Part shown: in pieces, positions 4,441 through 10,548 of the stretch
Position numbering within the stretch: position 1 is the first letter of the stretch
Layout of the letters: the number at the start of each line of letters is the position of its first letter
IMG/VR virus record: IMGVR_UViG_3300044712_000279
Location: 1-21,029 of that record
Reading direction: 5' to 3' (one strand)
DNA: 21,029 bases
DNA from: a virus
Position numbers and translations under genes: made by a program
The notes under the pieces: generated by a model
Database searches by the model: none
Seen by the model: only the letters and a program-made list of their open reading frames with translations
What the model was told of the DNA's origin: nothing

Positions 4441-5610
4441 TCAGAGCTTGAATACCGTGCCCTTAAAGTGCAAACCCTTAACCAGTTCAAAACAAGTGAT
4501 TCCCGTACTGGAGTCGTTTCCTGACATTAGACGGAACCAATCAGAACCGTTATCGCTTGTCGAGGCTTGAACCCACCACCGCGATCCGCCGTTATGTGCC
4601 TGACCTATTTCCTCAACCCTGAGGTGGTGAAAGTGACCAGAAATGAAAGTCGTGAAGTTTGAGCATGGCCCTTGACCAAATGCTTGCTTCTCCAGCCACT
4701 GTTGGACGCTGTTAGGGCGTTTAGCCTGATGACCGTGTGCCACTGCCAAAACGTGAAAGTTATCGCCCCACACGTCAAATGCAAGCGATTCATCATACGG
4801 CTGTGGGATCAGGTAGTTGACATCCATACCGAGTTCGGTTGTTAGACGGCGAAGTTGCTGGAGAATAACAATGCCCCAGTCGTCTAAACCTGGCTTACCA
4901 ACTGTTTGACCGTTGAACCGGAACTGGCAGTGGTTAGACGCTACAGAGGCGTAAGTGACGGGTGCGTATTTGTGAGCAATCTTGATCAGATCCCACATAA
5001 GAGCAGCTGCGAGATCCACCTGTTGCATCGGGCTTAGGTCGTTTGATTCCAACTGTGCCAAAGAAGCTGCATTAGATACAGACTCAATAATGTCACCGGC
5101 ATCAACAATGATGACCTTCTCATACTTGCCCGCTTTAAGTTTCGCCTCAATAGCCTGATACGACTCAAACACACGAGCAACCAAATCCTGAGTATTACCC
5201 CTAGACCCAACCTTGCCAACCTGAAAGTCAGCCGCCACAATCACAAACGCTTTACCCTCAACACCAGACCTAACAGGCTTAGGCACAGCCTTCTTAGCCT
5301 GAGCATACAAAGTAGGCAAATCAGACTCAAGAACACCCTTCTTACGGAACCGGAAACGGTACGCCGTCAACCACTGCGGATCCAGAGGGAAAGGTCGGGC
5401 AACCTGCCATCGGCTAGTTCTTGGTTCTCCAACAATCTCAATCTCAGCCGGATCAAAACCAGCCTCAACTAAAAACTTGTCAAAGTCGGGTTTCTCATCA
5501 GGTAAAAAGCCTTGCGTAGTGGCTTCACCTTCAGACCCATTGAACTCGACAGCAGGTCGCCAGTCTTTAGGAACATCAACCTTTGAGGCTGGTGTCAGAT
5601 CTTCGAGCAC
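4441..5610 (-). CDS. Calcineurin-like metallophosphoesterase, likely DNA nuclease
   Basis: A 389-residue protein with the two-metal phosphoesterase motifs in order: AADFQVGK near residue 130 (in place of D-x-H), DAGDIIES near 170, SNHCQFR near 228, AVAHGHQ near 290 and SGHFHHL near 327. Actinophages often carry such Mre11/SbcD-like enzymes among their replication genes. DNA exonuclease or endonuclease activity is inferred; other phosphodiester substrates are possible. The first motif shows Q where most family members have H, which is worth noting. I chose GTG at 5610 because GGAAAG lies 8 nt upstream; TTG at 5616 is the alternative. It overlaps the HTH gene by 16 nt. Confidence 0.85.
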   Translation of the reverse strand: MLEDLTPASKVDVPKDWRPAVEFNGSEGEATTQGFLPDEKPDFDKFLVEAGFDPAEIEIVGEPRTSRWQVARPFPLDPQWLTAYRFRFRKKGVLESDLPTLYAQAKKAVPKPVRSGVEGKAFVIVAADFQVGKVGSRGNTQDLVARVFESYQAIEAKLKAGKYEKVIIVDAGDIIESVSNAASLAQLESNDLSPMQQVDLAAALMWDLIKIAHKYAPVTYASVASNHCQFRFNGQTVGKPGLDDWGIVILQQLRRLTTELGMDVNYLIPQPYDESLAFDVWGDNFHVLAVAHGHQAKRPNSVQQWLEKQAFGQGPCSNFTTFISGHFHHLRVEEIGQAHNGGSRWWVQASTSDNGSDWFRLMSGNDSSTGITCFELVKGLHFKGTVFKL

Positions 5611-5825
5611 GGGCAACGCTTTCCACGGTGACGCTCAAGACTTGTCCTAGACAACAAAACGCCACGAGCCGACAACGCCGAAATCAAGGCGTTCACAGAC
5701 CAAGCAGGATCAACGACAGCGTTCCGAAGAATCTCCGCATCTTCCTTACCAAGCCCTTTGGCTACTTCTTCAATACGACAAACACGGATTCTGACCGGTG
5801 GGGTCATCCCTTTTAAAATGCTCAT
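5595..5825 (-). CDS. Small helix-turn-helix protein with C-terminal Cys pair
   Basis: A 76-residue protein: IEEVAKGLGKEDAEILRNAV is followed by a helix-turn-helix (WSVNALISALSARGVLLSRT, then SLERHRGKRC) and ends CPCSKI. Proteins with this RHRxxxCxC tail occur widely in actinophages next to replication genes and are presumed DNA-binding. The start ATG has AGGG 7 nt upstream, overlapping the previous stop. The downstream metallophosphoesterase overlaps its end, so they are likely coupled and may work together. Terminase small subunit is a less likely reading, because no large subunit is near. Confidence 0.75.
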   Translation of the reverse strand: MSILKGMTPPVRIRVCRIEEVAKGLGKEDAEILRNAVVDPAWSVNALISALSARGVLLSRTSLERHRGKRCPCSKI

Positions 5826-5834
5826 AGTTCAACC

Positions 5835-6023
5835 CTATCGGTTAACAGGAAATTCCTCTAGTAATGCTTCGCATAAGTTTCTTGTAGCCTCATACGGTGC
5901 ATAGCTGCGTTGTTCTTCTTTAAGAATCGCCCACAAGTGGTGGCGAATGTGATCAAAGTCTGCTGACCAAACCAAATTAGGTGACTCCAGCAACTCCATC
6001 GCTTGCTCAATCACGGGATCCAT
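5835..6023 (-). CDS. 62-aa helical protein, function unknown
   Basis: Starts MDPVIEQAMELLESPNLVWS and continues as an all-helical acidic protein (HIRHHLWAILKEEQRSYAPY). A perfect AAGGAG lies 4 nt before this ATG, so I reject a longer frame that begins 18 codons upstream. It overlaps the upstream coiled-coil gene by 17 nt, so coupling is likely. No family recognised. Confidence 0.75.
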   Translation of the reverse strand: MDPVIEQAMELLESPNLVWSADFDHIRHHLWAILKEEQRSYAPYEATRNLCEALLEEFPVNR

Positions 6024-6171
6024 AAATCTCCTTAACAGCCTTCTCCATCTCATCAACAGACTTGGCACACTCATCAATAATCTTGTTCAGGCTATTCAGC
6101 CCAATTTCTAGCAACTGAAGTCGCATCTCTACCATTAGCAGAGCCGCTTCCCTTTCAGAAATGTCACTCAT
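6007..6171 (-). CDS. 54-aa coiled-coil protein
   Basis: The frame reads MSDISEREAALLMVEMRLQL then LEIGLNSLNKIIDECAKSVD and ends EIYGSRD. The heptad-like Leu/Ile spacing predicts one long amphipathic coiled coil over nearly the whole chain. GGAGAAACA precedes the ATG with 5-nt spacing. It overlaps the upstream membrane gene by 8 nt (ATGAGTGA) and the downstream gene by 17 nt. Function unknown; oligomer-forming partner proteins often look like this. Confidence 0.65.
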   Translation of the reverse strand: MSDISEREAALLMVEMRLQLLEIGLNSLNKIIDECAKSVDEMEKAVKEIYGSRD

Positions 6172-6253
6172 TGTTTCTCCTTATAAGTTCAATAATTACA
6201 ACTGCTAAAGCCAGCCCCATACAGATCATGAACCAACCCAAGCCGTTAGTCAT
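6164..6253 (-). CDS. 29-aa single-pass membrane peptide
   Basis: The frame MTNGLGWFMICMGLALAVVI then IELIRRNNE is one hydrophobic helix with basic residues after it, predicting an N-out, C-in topology. AGGGAGAAACAA lies before the ATG. Its start overlaps the stop of the upstream gene by several bases and its end overlaps the next start. Too short for a family assignment. Confidence 0.55.
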   Translation of the reverse strand: MTNGLGWFMICMGLALAVVIIELIRRNNE

Positions 6254-6401
6254 TTGTTTCTCCCTTGATAAGTTCGATTGCTTTGCTTAGGTCGCCACAT
6301 ACATAACAAGGGTCATCATCGAGTTTTTCTAGCAACTTGATAATGCGTTCCTGCTCATAAGCACTACCGGCCCTGAATCCTTTTGTGTATTCGGTATCCA
6401 T
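6246..6401 (-). CDS. 51-aa protein with ERIIKLL motif, paralogue of the gene at 7173
   Basis: Starts MDTEYTKGFRAGSAYEQERI, then IKLLEKLDDDPCYVCGDL, and ends ELIKGETND. It shares the 'xER-IIKLL...C..C...LIKGET' plan with the gene at 7173-7397, and a 22-bp stretch at the 3' ends is identical. The ATG at 6401 overlaps the nrdH stop (TAATG); a frame extending 23 codons further upstream lies inside nrdH and is rejected. CYVC could bind a metal with a partner. Function unknown. Confidence 0.7.
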   Translation of the reverse strand: MDTEYTKGFRAGSAYEQERIIKLLEKLDDDPCYVCGDLSKAIELIKGETND

Positions 6402-6649
6402 TAGTTGCCCTCGGTACTCTTTAGGTGACGAGCCAATGACTGAATTTTGTCCAACCGGAACCCAGACCAAGCCTTAGTATCAGTAGTCACAATCGGAGCT
6501 GCAAGAAGCCCCTGAGCCTTAAAGCCCTCCAAAACAAGCGGGTTCTCCTCAAGAGACTGCTCCTCATAAACAATGCCCAACTTATCAAACTGCTTTTTAG
6601 TCATGTCACACTGCACACACGAACTCTTAGTCCAAATAGTTACCTTCAT
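6401..6649 (-). CDS. nrdH: NrdH-like glutaredoxin/thioredoxin
   Basis: An 82-residue protein with a thioredoxin fold: KVTIWTKSSCVQC carries the redox CxxC (residues 11-14), cis-Pro is in AAPIVTT, and WSGFRLDKI near residue 61 matches the NrdH signature WSGFRP. NrdH reduces class Ib ribonucleotide reductase and so feeds deoxynucleotide supply during phage replication. No nrdEF genes lie in the window, so it probably serves the host enzyme or one encoded elsewhere. GGAGG precedes the ATG, which overlaps the upstream stop as TAATG. Confidence 0.88.
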   Translation of the reverse strand: MKVTIWTKSSCVQCDMTKKQFDKLGIVYEEQSLEENPLVLEGFKAQGLLAAPIVTTDTKAWSGFRLDKIQSLARHLKSTEGN

Positions 6650-6837
6650 TAGTTTCCTCCCAAAATGATCTTGTCCCGCACCTGACGCAACAACACAATG
6701 TACCCACCAGGCAAATCCTCGTGAATCATGTCCTCAACCAAATTAGCGATACGCATACGCTCATCAGCCCTAGCCTCAGACATTCCCTCCTCCATAGCAC
6801 GAAGAAACCCTTGTTTACTTACCTGCATTAGTTCCAT
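6649..6837 (-). CDS. 62-aa helical protein, ERMRIANL type
   Basis: Starts MELMQVSKQGFLRAMEEGMS and continues EARADERMRIANLVEDMIHE before a short C-terminal helix. The centre (ADERMRIANLV) recalls the DERERIIKLL and EQERIIKLL stretches of the genes at 7173 and 6246, so all three may be one small-protein family. GAGGAG lies about 8 nt before ATG 6837. It overlaps the upstream gene by 23 nt. Function unknown. Confidence 0.7.
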   Translation of the reverse strand: MELMQVSKQGFLRAMEEGMSEARADERMRIANLVEDMIHEDLPGGYIVLLRQVRDKIILGGN

Positions 6838-7000
6838 TTTCCAACTCCTCAATCAGATTCTTTACAGCTGCGGTCTTAGACTTCAAAGGCTTCAAAGTAG
6901 TCAAAACCTTGGTCTTTATTTCTAGTGTTGCTCGTTGTTCTGCTGAGGCAATAGCGTCATCGAACTGTGCTTTAACAGCATCAAAAATAGGTGTGCTCAT
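6815..7000 (-). CDS. 61-aa alpha-helical protein, function unknown
   Basis: Starts MSTPIFDAVKAQFDDAIASA; the whole chain looks helical and Lys/Ala/Glu-rich, ending EELENGTNAGK. The start overlaps the upstream stop as ATGA, with AAGGA about 9 nt before. It overlaps the next gene by 23 nt. No family recognised. Confidence 0.65.
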   Translation of the reverse strand: MSTPIFDAVKAQFDDAIASAEQRATLEIKTKVLTTLKPLKSKTAAVKNLIEELENGTNAGK

Positions 7001-7176
7001 TTAATTTTTTCCTTTGCTCCAGATGCTGGTCGCCAAATAAGTGCAGTGTAATTAGTCCTTAAAACATAATATTCTCGACATTCTTCACATTGAGCTATTA
7101 AGCCGATTAGTTTGTGTTTCTTTTTAGGTAGGTATTGTTCACAAGTTTGATTTTCAAAGAATCCATGTATGTTCAT
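6997..7176 (-). CDS. 59-aa protein with single CxxC, function unknown
   Basis: Starts MNIHGFFENQTCEQYLPKKK; the middle has CEEC (residues 30-33) followed by REYYVLRTNYTALIWRP. One CxxC plus a single upstream Cys could hold a structural zinc. Both ends overlap neighbouring genes by 4 nt (ATGA). The AGGGAGAAACAAA ribosome-binding stretch is nearly the same as the one before the gene at 6253. Confidence 0.65.
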   Translation of the reverse strand: MNIHGFFENQTCEQYLPKKKHKLIGLIAQCEECREYYVLRTNYTALIWRPASGAKEKIK

Positions 7177-7397
7177 TTTGTTTCTCCCTTGATAAGTTGT
7201 TTACAGCCAATACATTCACATTGATAAGTGCCGTCAAGTATTCCTAAGACTTCATCTTTTTCGCCTTGTTCAAACCATTCGTGCTTATCTAGCAATTTGA
7301 TAATGCGTTCCCGCTCATCAGAAATGCCAACCTTCAAAGCCTGTTCCCAAACCTTATTAGTTTGATCAATAATTGCTTTCTCAATCTCCTGATTCAT
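7173..7397 (-). CDS. 74-aa protein, paralogue of the gene at 6246
   Basis: Starts MNQEIEKAIIDQTNKVWEQA, then SDERERIIKLLDKHEWFEQ, then YQCECIGCKQLIKGETK. The C-terminal half parallels the 51-aa protein at 6246-6401 in motif order, and their 3' ends share 22 identical bases. C-x-C-x2-C may bind metal. The start overlaps the HTH gene's stop as ATGA. Duplication and divergence of a small phage gene is the simplest reading; function unknown. Confidence 0.7.
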   Translation of the reverse strand: MNQEIEKAIIDQTNKVWEQALKVGISDERERIIKLLDKHEWFEQGEKDEVLGILDGTYQCECIGCKQLIKGETK

Positions 7398-7687
7398 CGT
7401 CTACGCCCCCAAATCAAAGCCTTACGACCAAACCGAGACTGACCCTCACCAACATCAATAACAAAACCCTTATCAACCAAATGATGACGAGCCGTACGAA
7501 TAGTAGACGGTGAAGCCATAGGTGCAGTACCAAAATTCATCAACTGCTCATACTGAGGAACCAAATCCTCATCCGTCATAGGAGTCTCCAACAGTTCATA
7601 AATGACCGTCTGAACCTCAGTGAAATTCTTAACAGACCGAGCTGCATCATGTGATGTGTACGGATCTGTTTTTCTTGCTCTAGGCAT
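7394..7687 (-). CDS. Winged-helix DNA-binding protein
   Basis: A 97-residue protein that starts MPRARKTDPYTSHDAARSVK, a 'TDPxTSHxAA' opening common to small actinophage HTH proteins. The body is a winged helix: TEVQTVIYELLE (helix 1), MTDEDLVPQYEQLM (helix 2), PSTIRTARHHLVDKGFVIDV (recognition helix and wing). AAAGGGAAAG lies before this ATG; a start nine codons upstream lies within the promoter leader. A good promoter (7718-7747) stands just upstream, so this is the first gene of a transcription unit and may regulate it. Confidence 0.8.
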   Translation of the reverse strand: MPRARKTDPYTSHDAARSVKNFTEVQTVIYELLETPMTDEDLVPQYEQLMNFGTAPMASPSTIRTARHHLVDKGFVIDVGEGQSRFGRKALIWGRRR

Positions 7688-7717
7688 TTGCTTTCCCTTT
7701 CTCTTGCCGTACAACCA

Positions 7718-7747
7718 AATCTACGGTAAGAAAGCGGTGCAAGTCAA
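7718..7747 (-). promoter_or_regulatory. Promoter for the winged-helix gene and downstream operon
   Basis: On the minus strand TTGACT (7747-7742), an 18-bp spacer and TAGATT (7723-7718) fit the actinobacterial housekeeping pattern TTGAC-N17/18-TAnnnT. The expected start of RNA at about 7711 leaves a leader of some 24 nt that includes the AAAGGG Shine-Dalgarno. Confidence 0.6.
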
Positions 7748-7763
7748 CTTACGACACGAGCCG

Positions 7764-8192
7764 TTACACAACCGTTATAAACACCTTCGCCCCAGGAGTC
7801 GGGTAAGTATCAGTCGTAGACCCACACCAACGCTTCTTAGCCACAATGTCCACGATCAAAGAATCATCAACAATCGCACCAGCACGAGTCAACGAATCAC
7901 CCACAGCACGAATGTAATGATCCAAATCAGGTTTAGACCCAGGATAAACAGGATGCTTAGGTTTAGCAGGACGAGCAATAAAAAACGTCACCTCTAAACG
8001 AATCGGCTGATCAAACGGAACAACCTGCTCCAAATCATGCATCGCCTGACGAGCTGCATCAGTAACAGCCAAACGCCACTCCGGAAGCCTCTTATTAGCC
8101 TCAACGAGAACGGCTCTCCCACCACGCACATAAGCCGTCTTAGACCCTTGCGGTGCAGGAGAACCGTCAACGAAGAAAAATAGATCCTTCAA
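7764..8192 (-). CDS. rusA: RusA-family Holliday junction resolvase
   Basis: A 142-residue protein matching RusA through its length. The opening GSPAPQGSK is typical. KPDLDHYIRAVGDSL supplies two metal-binding aspartates (D89, D91), and GAIVDDSLIVDIVAKKR supplies the third (D110) and a basic catalytic region. RusA dimers cut four-way junctions and resolve recombination or branched replication products before packaging. The start is TTG at 8192, overlapping the HNH stop (TTGA), with no strong Shine-Dalgarno, so translation probably depends on the upstream gene. Confidence 0.92.
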   Translation of the reverse strand: MKDLFFFVDGSPAPQGSKTAYVRGGRAVLVEANKRLPEWRLAVTDAARQAMHDLEQVVPFDQPIRLEVTFFIARPAKPKHPVYPGSKPDLDHYIRAVGDSLTRAGAIVDDSLIVDIVAKKRWCGSTTDTYPTPGAKVFITVV

Positions 8193-8764
8193 TTAGTCTT
8201 TAGCCATTTTGTAAGCAACTTATCGGACTTAGACAGATTACAAGTGGCACAAGATGACACAAGATTTTCAATAGTATGTAATCCGCCTTTAGAGATAGGT
8301 ATCACATGATCAATGTGCATTTTTCCTTCATAGTAATTACCGCAATAATTACAAGGCTTTCTACGTAATTCTGCAATATATTTAGAGGGCAAATTACTGG
8401 CTTTTTCTAATTGGTTACGCTTATCTTTATTAGCTTTTACAACTTCTCTATTTTTGTGTCGCCAATTTGCCTTGATAGCCTTAGCCGCTTCTTTATTATC
8501 TTTTTGCCATTGTCTAGAATGAGCCATCTGCTTATCTAAATTTTTCAATCTATTCAAACGGCGTTTTTCATTAGCAACACTTTGAATTTTATAATGATGA
8601 GCAAGTGCTTTAGCTGCCAAAATTTCTCTATGTTTCCAATAGTAGGACTTCATGTAGTCATTGTGACAACTATTACACTTGTTCTTTTTGCCGTCTTTTG
8701 ATTTCTTATCATTACCAAATAAATCTAATGATTTTTCAGTGTTGCAAGTACGGCATAGCTTCAT
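8189..8764 (-). CDS. HNH endonuclease, probable mobile gene
   Basis: A 191-residue, very Lys- and Asn-rich protein. The N-terminus has a zinc motif CRTCNTEKSLDLF...CNSCH typical of phage HNH proteins. The middle is a long basic helical region. The C-terminal nuclease is canonical: CNYCGNYYEGKMHIDHVIP, SKGGLHTIENLVSSC, ATCNLSKSDK. It is visibly more A/T-rich than ssb and rusA on either side, which suggests transfer as a homing-type element. It sits exactly between the ssb stop and the rusA start. Confidence 0.92.
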   Translation of the reverse strand: MKLCRTCNTEKSLDLFGNDKKSKDGKKNKCNSCHNDYMKSYYWKHREILAAKALAHHYKIQSVANEKRRLNRLKNLDKQMAHSRQWQKDNKEAAKAIKANWRHKNREVVKANKDKRNQLEKASNLPSKYIAELRRKPCNYCGNYYEGKMHIDHVIPISKGGLHTIENLVSSCATCNLSKSDKLLTKWLKTN

Positions 8765-8767
8765 TAT

Positions 8768-9175
8768 TTAAAAAGGAGCGTCCGAAGTATCCAGAGAAAT
8801 AGGAGTCCAAGACTCAGGAATCAAATCCTGCTCCTTAAAATCAACCTTCTTCTGCTCACGAACAACACGCTCAATCTTGTTAGCAACAACATCCAACGCA
8901 ACACCCAAAGACCCATCACGTTTCGCATAAGTCCTAAACACAAACGAACCATGCACCTCAACAGGAGTACCCTTCACAAACTCAAAAGGATTCAACTCCT
9001 CAAAAGAAGTCACATTAAACCACATAGTCTCGCCATTCTCCCACTCACCAGAAGCGTTCTTCTTAGAAGGAGTAGACCCAACACGTAGCACATAATACAT
9101 TTTGCCAGCCTTAGAAACCTTAGACTCAACATCAGCCCCAAGATTCCCACGAACCGTAATATCACACTTAGCCAT
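8768..9175 (-). CDS. ssb: Single-stranded DNA-binding protein
   Basis: A 135-residue OB-fold protein: MAKCDITVRGNLGADVESKV, then YYVLRVGSTPSKK, then WFNVTSFEEL and a beta strand GTPVEVHGSF. It ends TSDAPF, the acidic-Pro-Phe tip that SSBs use to recruit repair and replication enzymes. It covers single strands made during phage replication and by the YqaJ exonuclease further upstream. I chose the ATG at 9175, with GGAAAG 7 nt before; an ATG at 9190 is less well spaced. Confidence 0.88.
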   Translation of the reverse strand: MAKCDITVRGNLGADVESKVSKAGKMYYVLRVGSTPSKKNASGEWENGETMWFNVTSFEELNPFEFVKGTPVEVHGSFVFRTYAKRDGSLGVALDVVANKIERVVREQKKVDFKEQDLIPESWTPISLDTSDAPF

Positions 9176-9219
9176 AGCAGCTCTTTCCATAGTCCTGAAC
9201 AAGTCAGGGTACTACAACA

Positions 9220-9498
9220 CTACTCCCCATCAACGACAAGTTCAATATGATGAGGATTCACACAATCCCGATGCCCACACAACCGAACCCCAGGCAACAA
9301 CAAACCACCCGCAACCATCGGATTATCCTCAAGATCAAAATCACCACGCCAAGGCACACACCTAGACGACCCATACTGAATACTCAACGCAGGACGCATA
9401 CGACACGACACACACAATACCACCTGCTGACGGCGTTTAACCAGAGGCACCTCCCATGAGAGACCACACCTCTTACACAAAACACGATTATCATCCAC
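9220..9498 (-). CDS. Zinc-binding HNH-like protein without a clear active site
   Basis: A 92-residue protein starting with GTG. It has CKRCGLSWEV (residues 8-17) and CVSC (about 29-32), which form one zinc site, then a central aromatic part, and ends PGVRLCGHRDCVNPHHIELV. That last motif is the C-x4-C-x-N-P-x-H-L part of HNH_3 nucleases, but the usual catalytic HR helix is missing, so it may be a degenerate HNH or a DNA-binding relic. No Shine-Dalgarno is seen. Directly upstream is the 310-nt structured region with its own promoter, so its mRNA may carry that RNA as leader. Confidence 0.7.
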   Translation of the reverse strand: MDDNRVLCKRCGLSWEVPLVKRRQQVVLCVSCRMRPALSIQYGSSRCVPWRGDFDLEDNPMVAGGLLLPGVRLCGHRDCVNPHHIELVVDGE

Positions 9499-9529
9499 AA
9501 CCCAAGCGTAGCGTAATCACAGGGAAAGG

Positions 9530-9840
9530 CTCAAGAGGGTAGAAATGGCCTAAACGACCATCTCAAACCACAGGTATAAGGACTGTCAGGTTTTCCAATG
9601 GGTCTATCCTCACGGGTAAGACTATCTACGCCATCTGTTTAGCCAGCTGCAAGGATGCTAGGTAGATACGAAGTAGCACCGCCAACTAAACTCTGTTCTA
9701 CTCTCAAGAACTCTTACCTGATCTAAGGTCACACAATTACAGGTACGCCAAACTGACGGCCTCTAACGCCCAGTATCTCCGCTTGTGAAGCGAGAGCCAG
9801 TTTTATAGCAGTCTGACGGTTTAAAAACCTCTGCTTGAAG
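9530..9840 (-). ncRNA. Candidate structured RNA, about 310 nt
   Basis: This gene-free stretch folds well when read on the minus strand. The ends pair: 9839-9827 with 9540-9530 give 11 base pairs with two single-base bulges. Inside are stems 9803-9798/9755-9750 (AAACTG/CAGTTT) enclosing 9796-9788/9784-9777 (8 bp); 9745-9740/9720-9715 (TACCTG/CAGGTA); 9711-9707/9699-9695 (GTTCT/AGAAC); 9668-9662/9629-9623 (TATCTAC/GTAGATA); and a long arm 9604-9598/9561-9556 with 9593-9589/9569-9565 and 9586-9583/9573-9570. A consensus-like promoter ends about 6 nt before the 5' end. I could not match it to tmRNA, RNase P, 6S, tRNA or a group I intron. It may be a free RNA or a long 5' leader of the gene at 9220-9498. 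Confidence 0.5.
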
Positions 9841-9845
9841 ATTTG

Positions 9846-9875
9846 ATTATAGGTGATAAAAAACTAAAATTGCAA
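9846..9875 (-). promoter_or_regulatory. Strong sigma-70-type promoter before the structured RNA
   Basis: On the minus strand TTGCAA (9875-9870), an 18-bp A/T-rich spacer and a perfect TATAAT (9851-9846) form the best -10 match in the window. RNA would start near 9839, exactly where the paired 5' end of the candidate RNA begins and over 330 nt before the next start codon (GTG 9498). Confidence 0.7.
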
Positions 9876-9876
9876 A

Positions 9877-10215
9877 TTAAAAGTGATAGTCGTAATTTGG
9901 CAACTCAGTTTTACCAAAATCATCATCTAGTAAATACCACTTGCCATTCTGCCAAACAGGGATCGCCGCAGCGTCTTGCCAGTTCTCCAGCTTCCAGCCC
10001 ATACCCTTAGCGAGCCGTGCAGCCTCAGCACTCATCTCAATCTGGCAATTAAACCAAGAGCACAAAACAATAATGTTAGACGGCTTATCCTTCTTGTGAG
10101 AGCCGCCCATGCCCCTATTAGACCGATGCTGCGGTACTAGAGTATTGTCGTTTGTTCCGCAGTGTAAGCACTCCAGATCCCGTTCTAGAAACTTAGCCCA
10201 CTGCTTCTGACTCAT
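9877..10215 (-). CDS. HNH-type endonuclease-like protein
   Basis: A 112-residue protein. CLHCGTNDNTLVPQHRSNRG then MGGS and PSNIIVLCSWFNCQIEMSAE match the phage HNH proteins that have an H-R-x-N-R-G-M-G-G-S core and a zinc CxxC. The second metal-holding pair is less regular here. The C-terminal part (IPVWQNGKWYLLDDDF) is a short beta extension often seen in this family. It probably nicks DNA; a role in recombination or packaging is inferred. I place the start at ATG 10215, overlapping the upstream stop by ATGA; a GTG three codons earlier is possible. Confidence 0.8.
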   Translation of the reverse strand: MSQKQWAKFLERDLECLHCGTNDNTLVPQHRSNRGMGGSHKKDKPSNIIVLCSWFNCQIEMSAEAARLAKGMGWKLENWQDAAAIPVWQNGKWYLLDDDFGKTELPNYDYHF

Positions 10216-10439
10216 TCTTCCCACGGTGGCTCCGGACTCCTCGCAGGATCAACTAAACCAGTAGCCATAAACCCAACTGGGGCGGTCTCCACTCGTGAAC
10301 TATCAATAATGGCAAGATTGCCCTCAGAGCGACACTTGTGATTAGAACGCCACTGATTCAACAACTTAATCTCATCAGACCGTTCAGCCTGGAAACTAGC
10401 ACCACACGAACACGCCTCAGAGATCATCAACTTCACCAA
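10212..10439 (-). CDS. Small zinc-finger-like protein, function unknown
   Basis: A 75-residue protein: ISEACSCGASFQAERSDEIK, then WRSNHKC, gives a C-x-C...H-x-C set that could hold zinc. The C-terminal part is proline-rich and probably disordered (DPARSPEPPWEE). Similar tiny CxCG...HxC proteins are common in actinophage early regions, with unknown function. The frame begins with GTG at 10439, four codons before an ATG (10427); either could be the start. It overlaps the upstream mini membrane gene. Confidence 0.65.
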   Translation of the reverse strand: MVKLMISEACSCGASFQAERSDEIKLLNQWRSNHKCRSEGNLAIIDSSRVETAPVGFMATGLVDPARSPEPPWEE

Positions 10440-10548
10440 AAACTTCTATGACTTTCATCTCGCACCAAAACAAGAAAGCAAGAAAAGATGCGGTTGTAGC
10501 CCACATACCAACTATGAGAGCTGCAATCCACAACACCAAAAGCCACAT
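10417..10548 (-). CDS. 43-aa membrane protein
   Basis: The frame starts MWLLVLWIAALIVGMWATTA then SFLAFLFWCEMKVIEVFGEV and ends DDL. Most of the first 30 residues are hydrophobic, giving one long or two short membrane helices, followed by an acidic cytoplasmic tail. The ATG overlaps the upstream stop as TAATG, and its end overlaps the next gene by 23 nt. Function unknown. Confidence 0.6.
   Translation of the reverse strand: MWLLVLWIAALIVGMWATTASFLAFLFWCEMKVIEVFGEVDDL

Noticed and set aside
9530-9840. tmRNA, RNase P RNA, tRNA or group I intron identity for the structured region
   Set aside because: I found no tRNA-like ends or T-loop GGTTCRA, no RNase P GAGGAAAGTCC-type signature, and no consistent P7 pairing, although GTAGATAGTC loosely resembles the intron S element.
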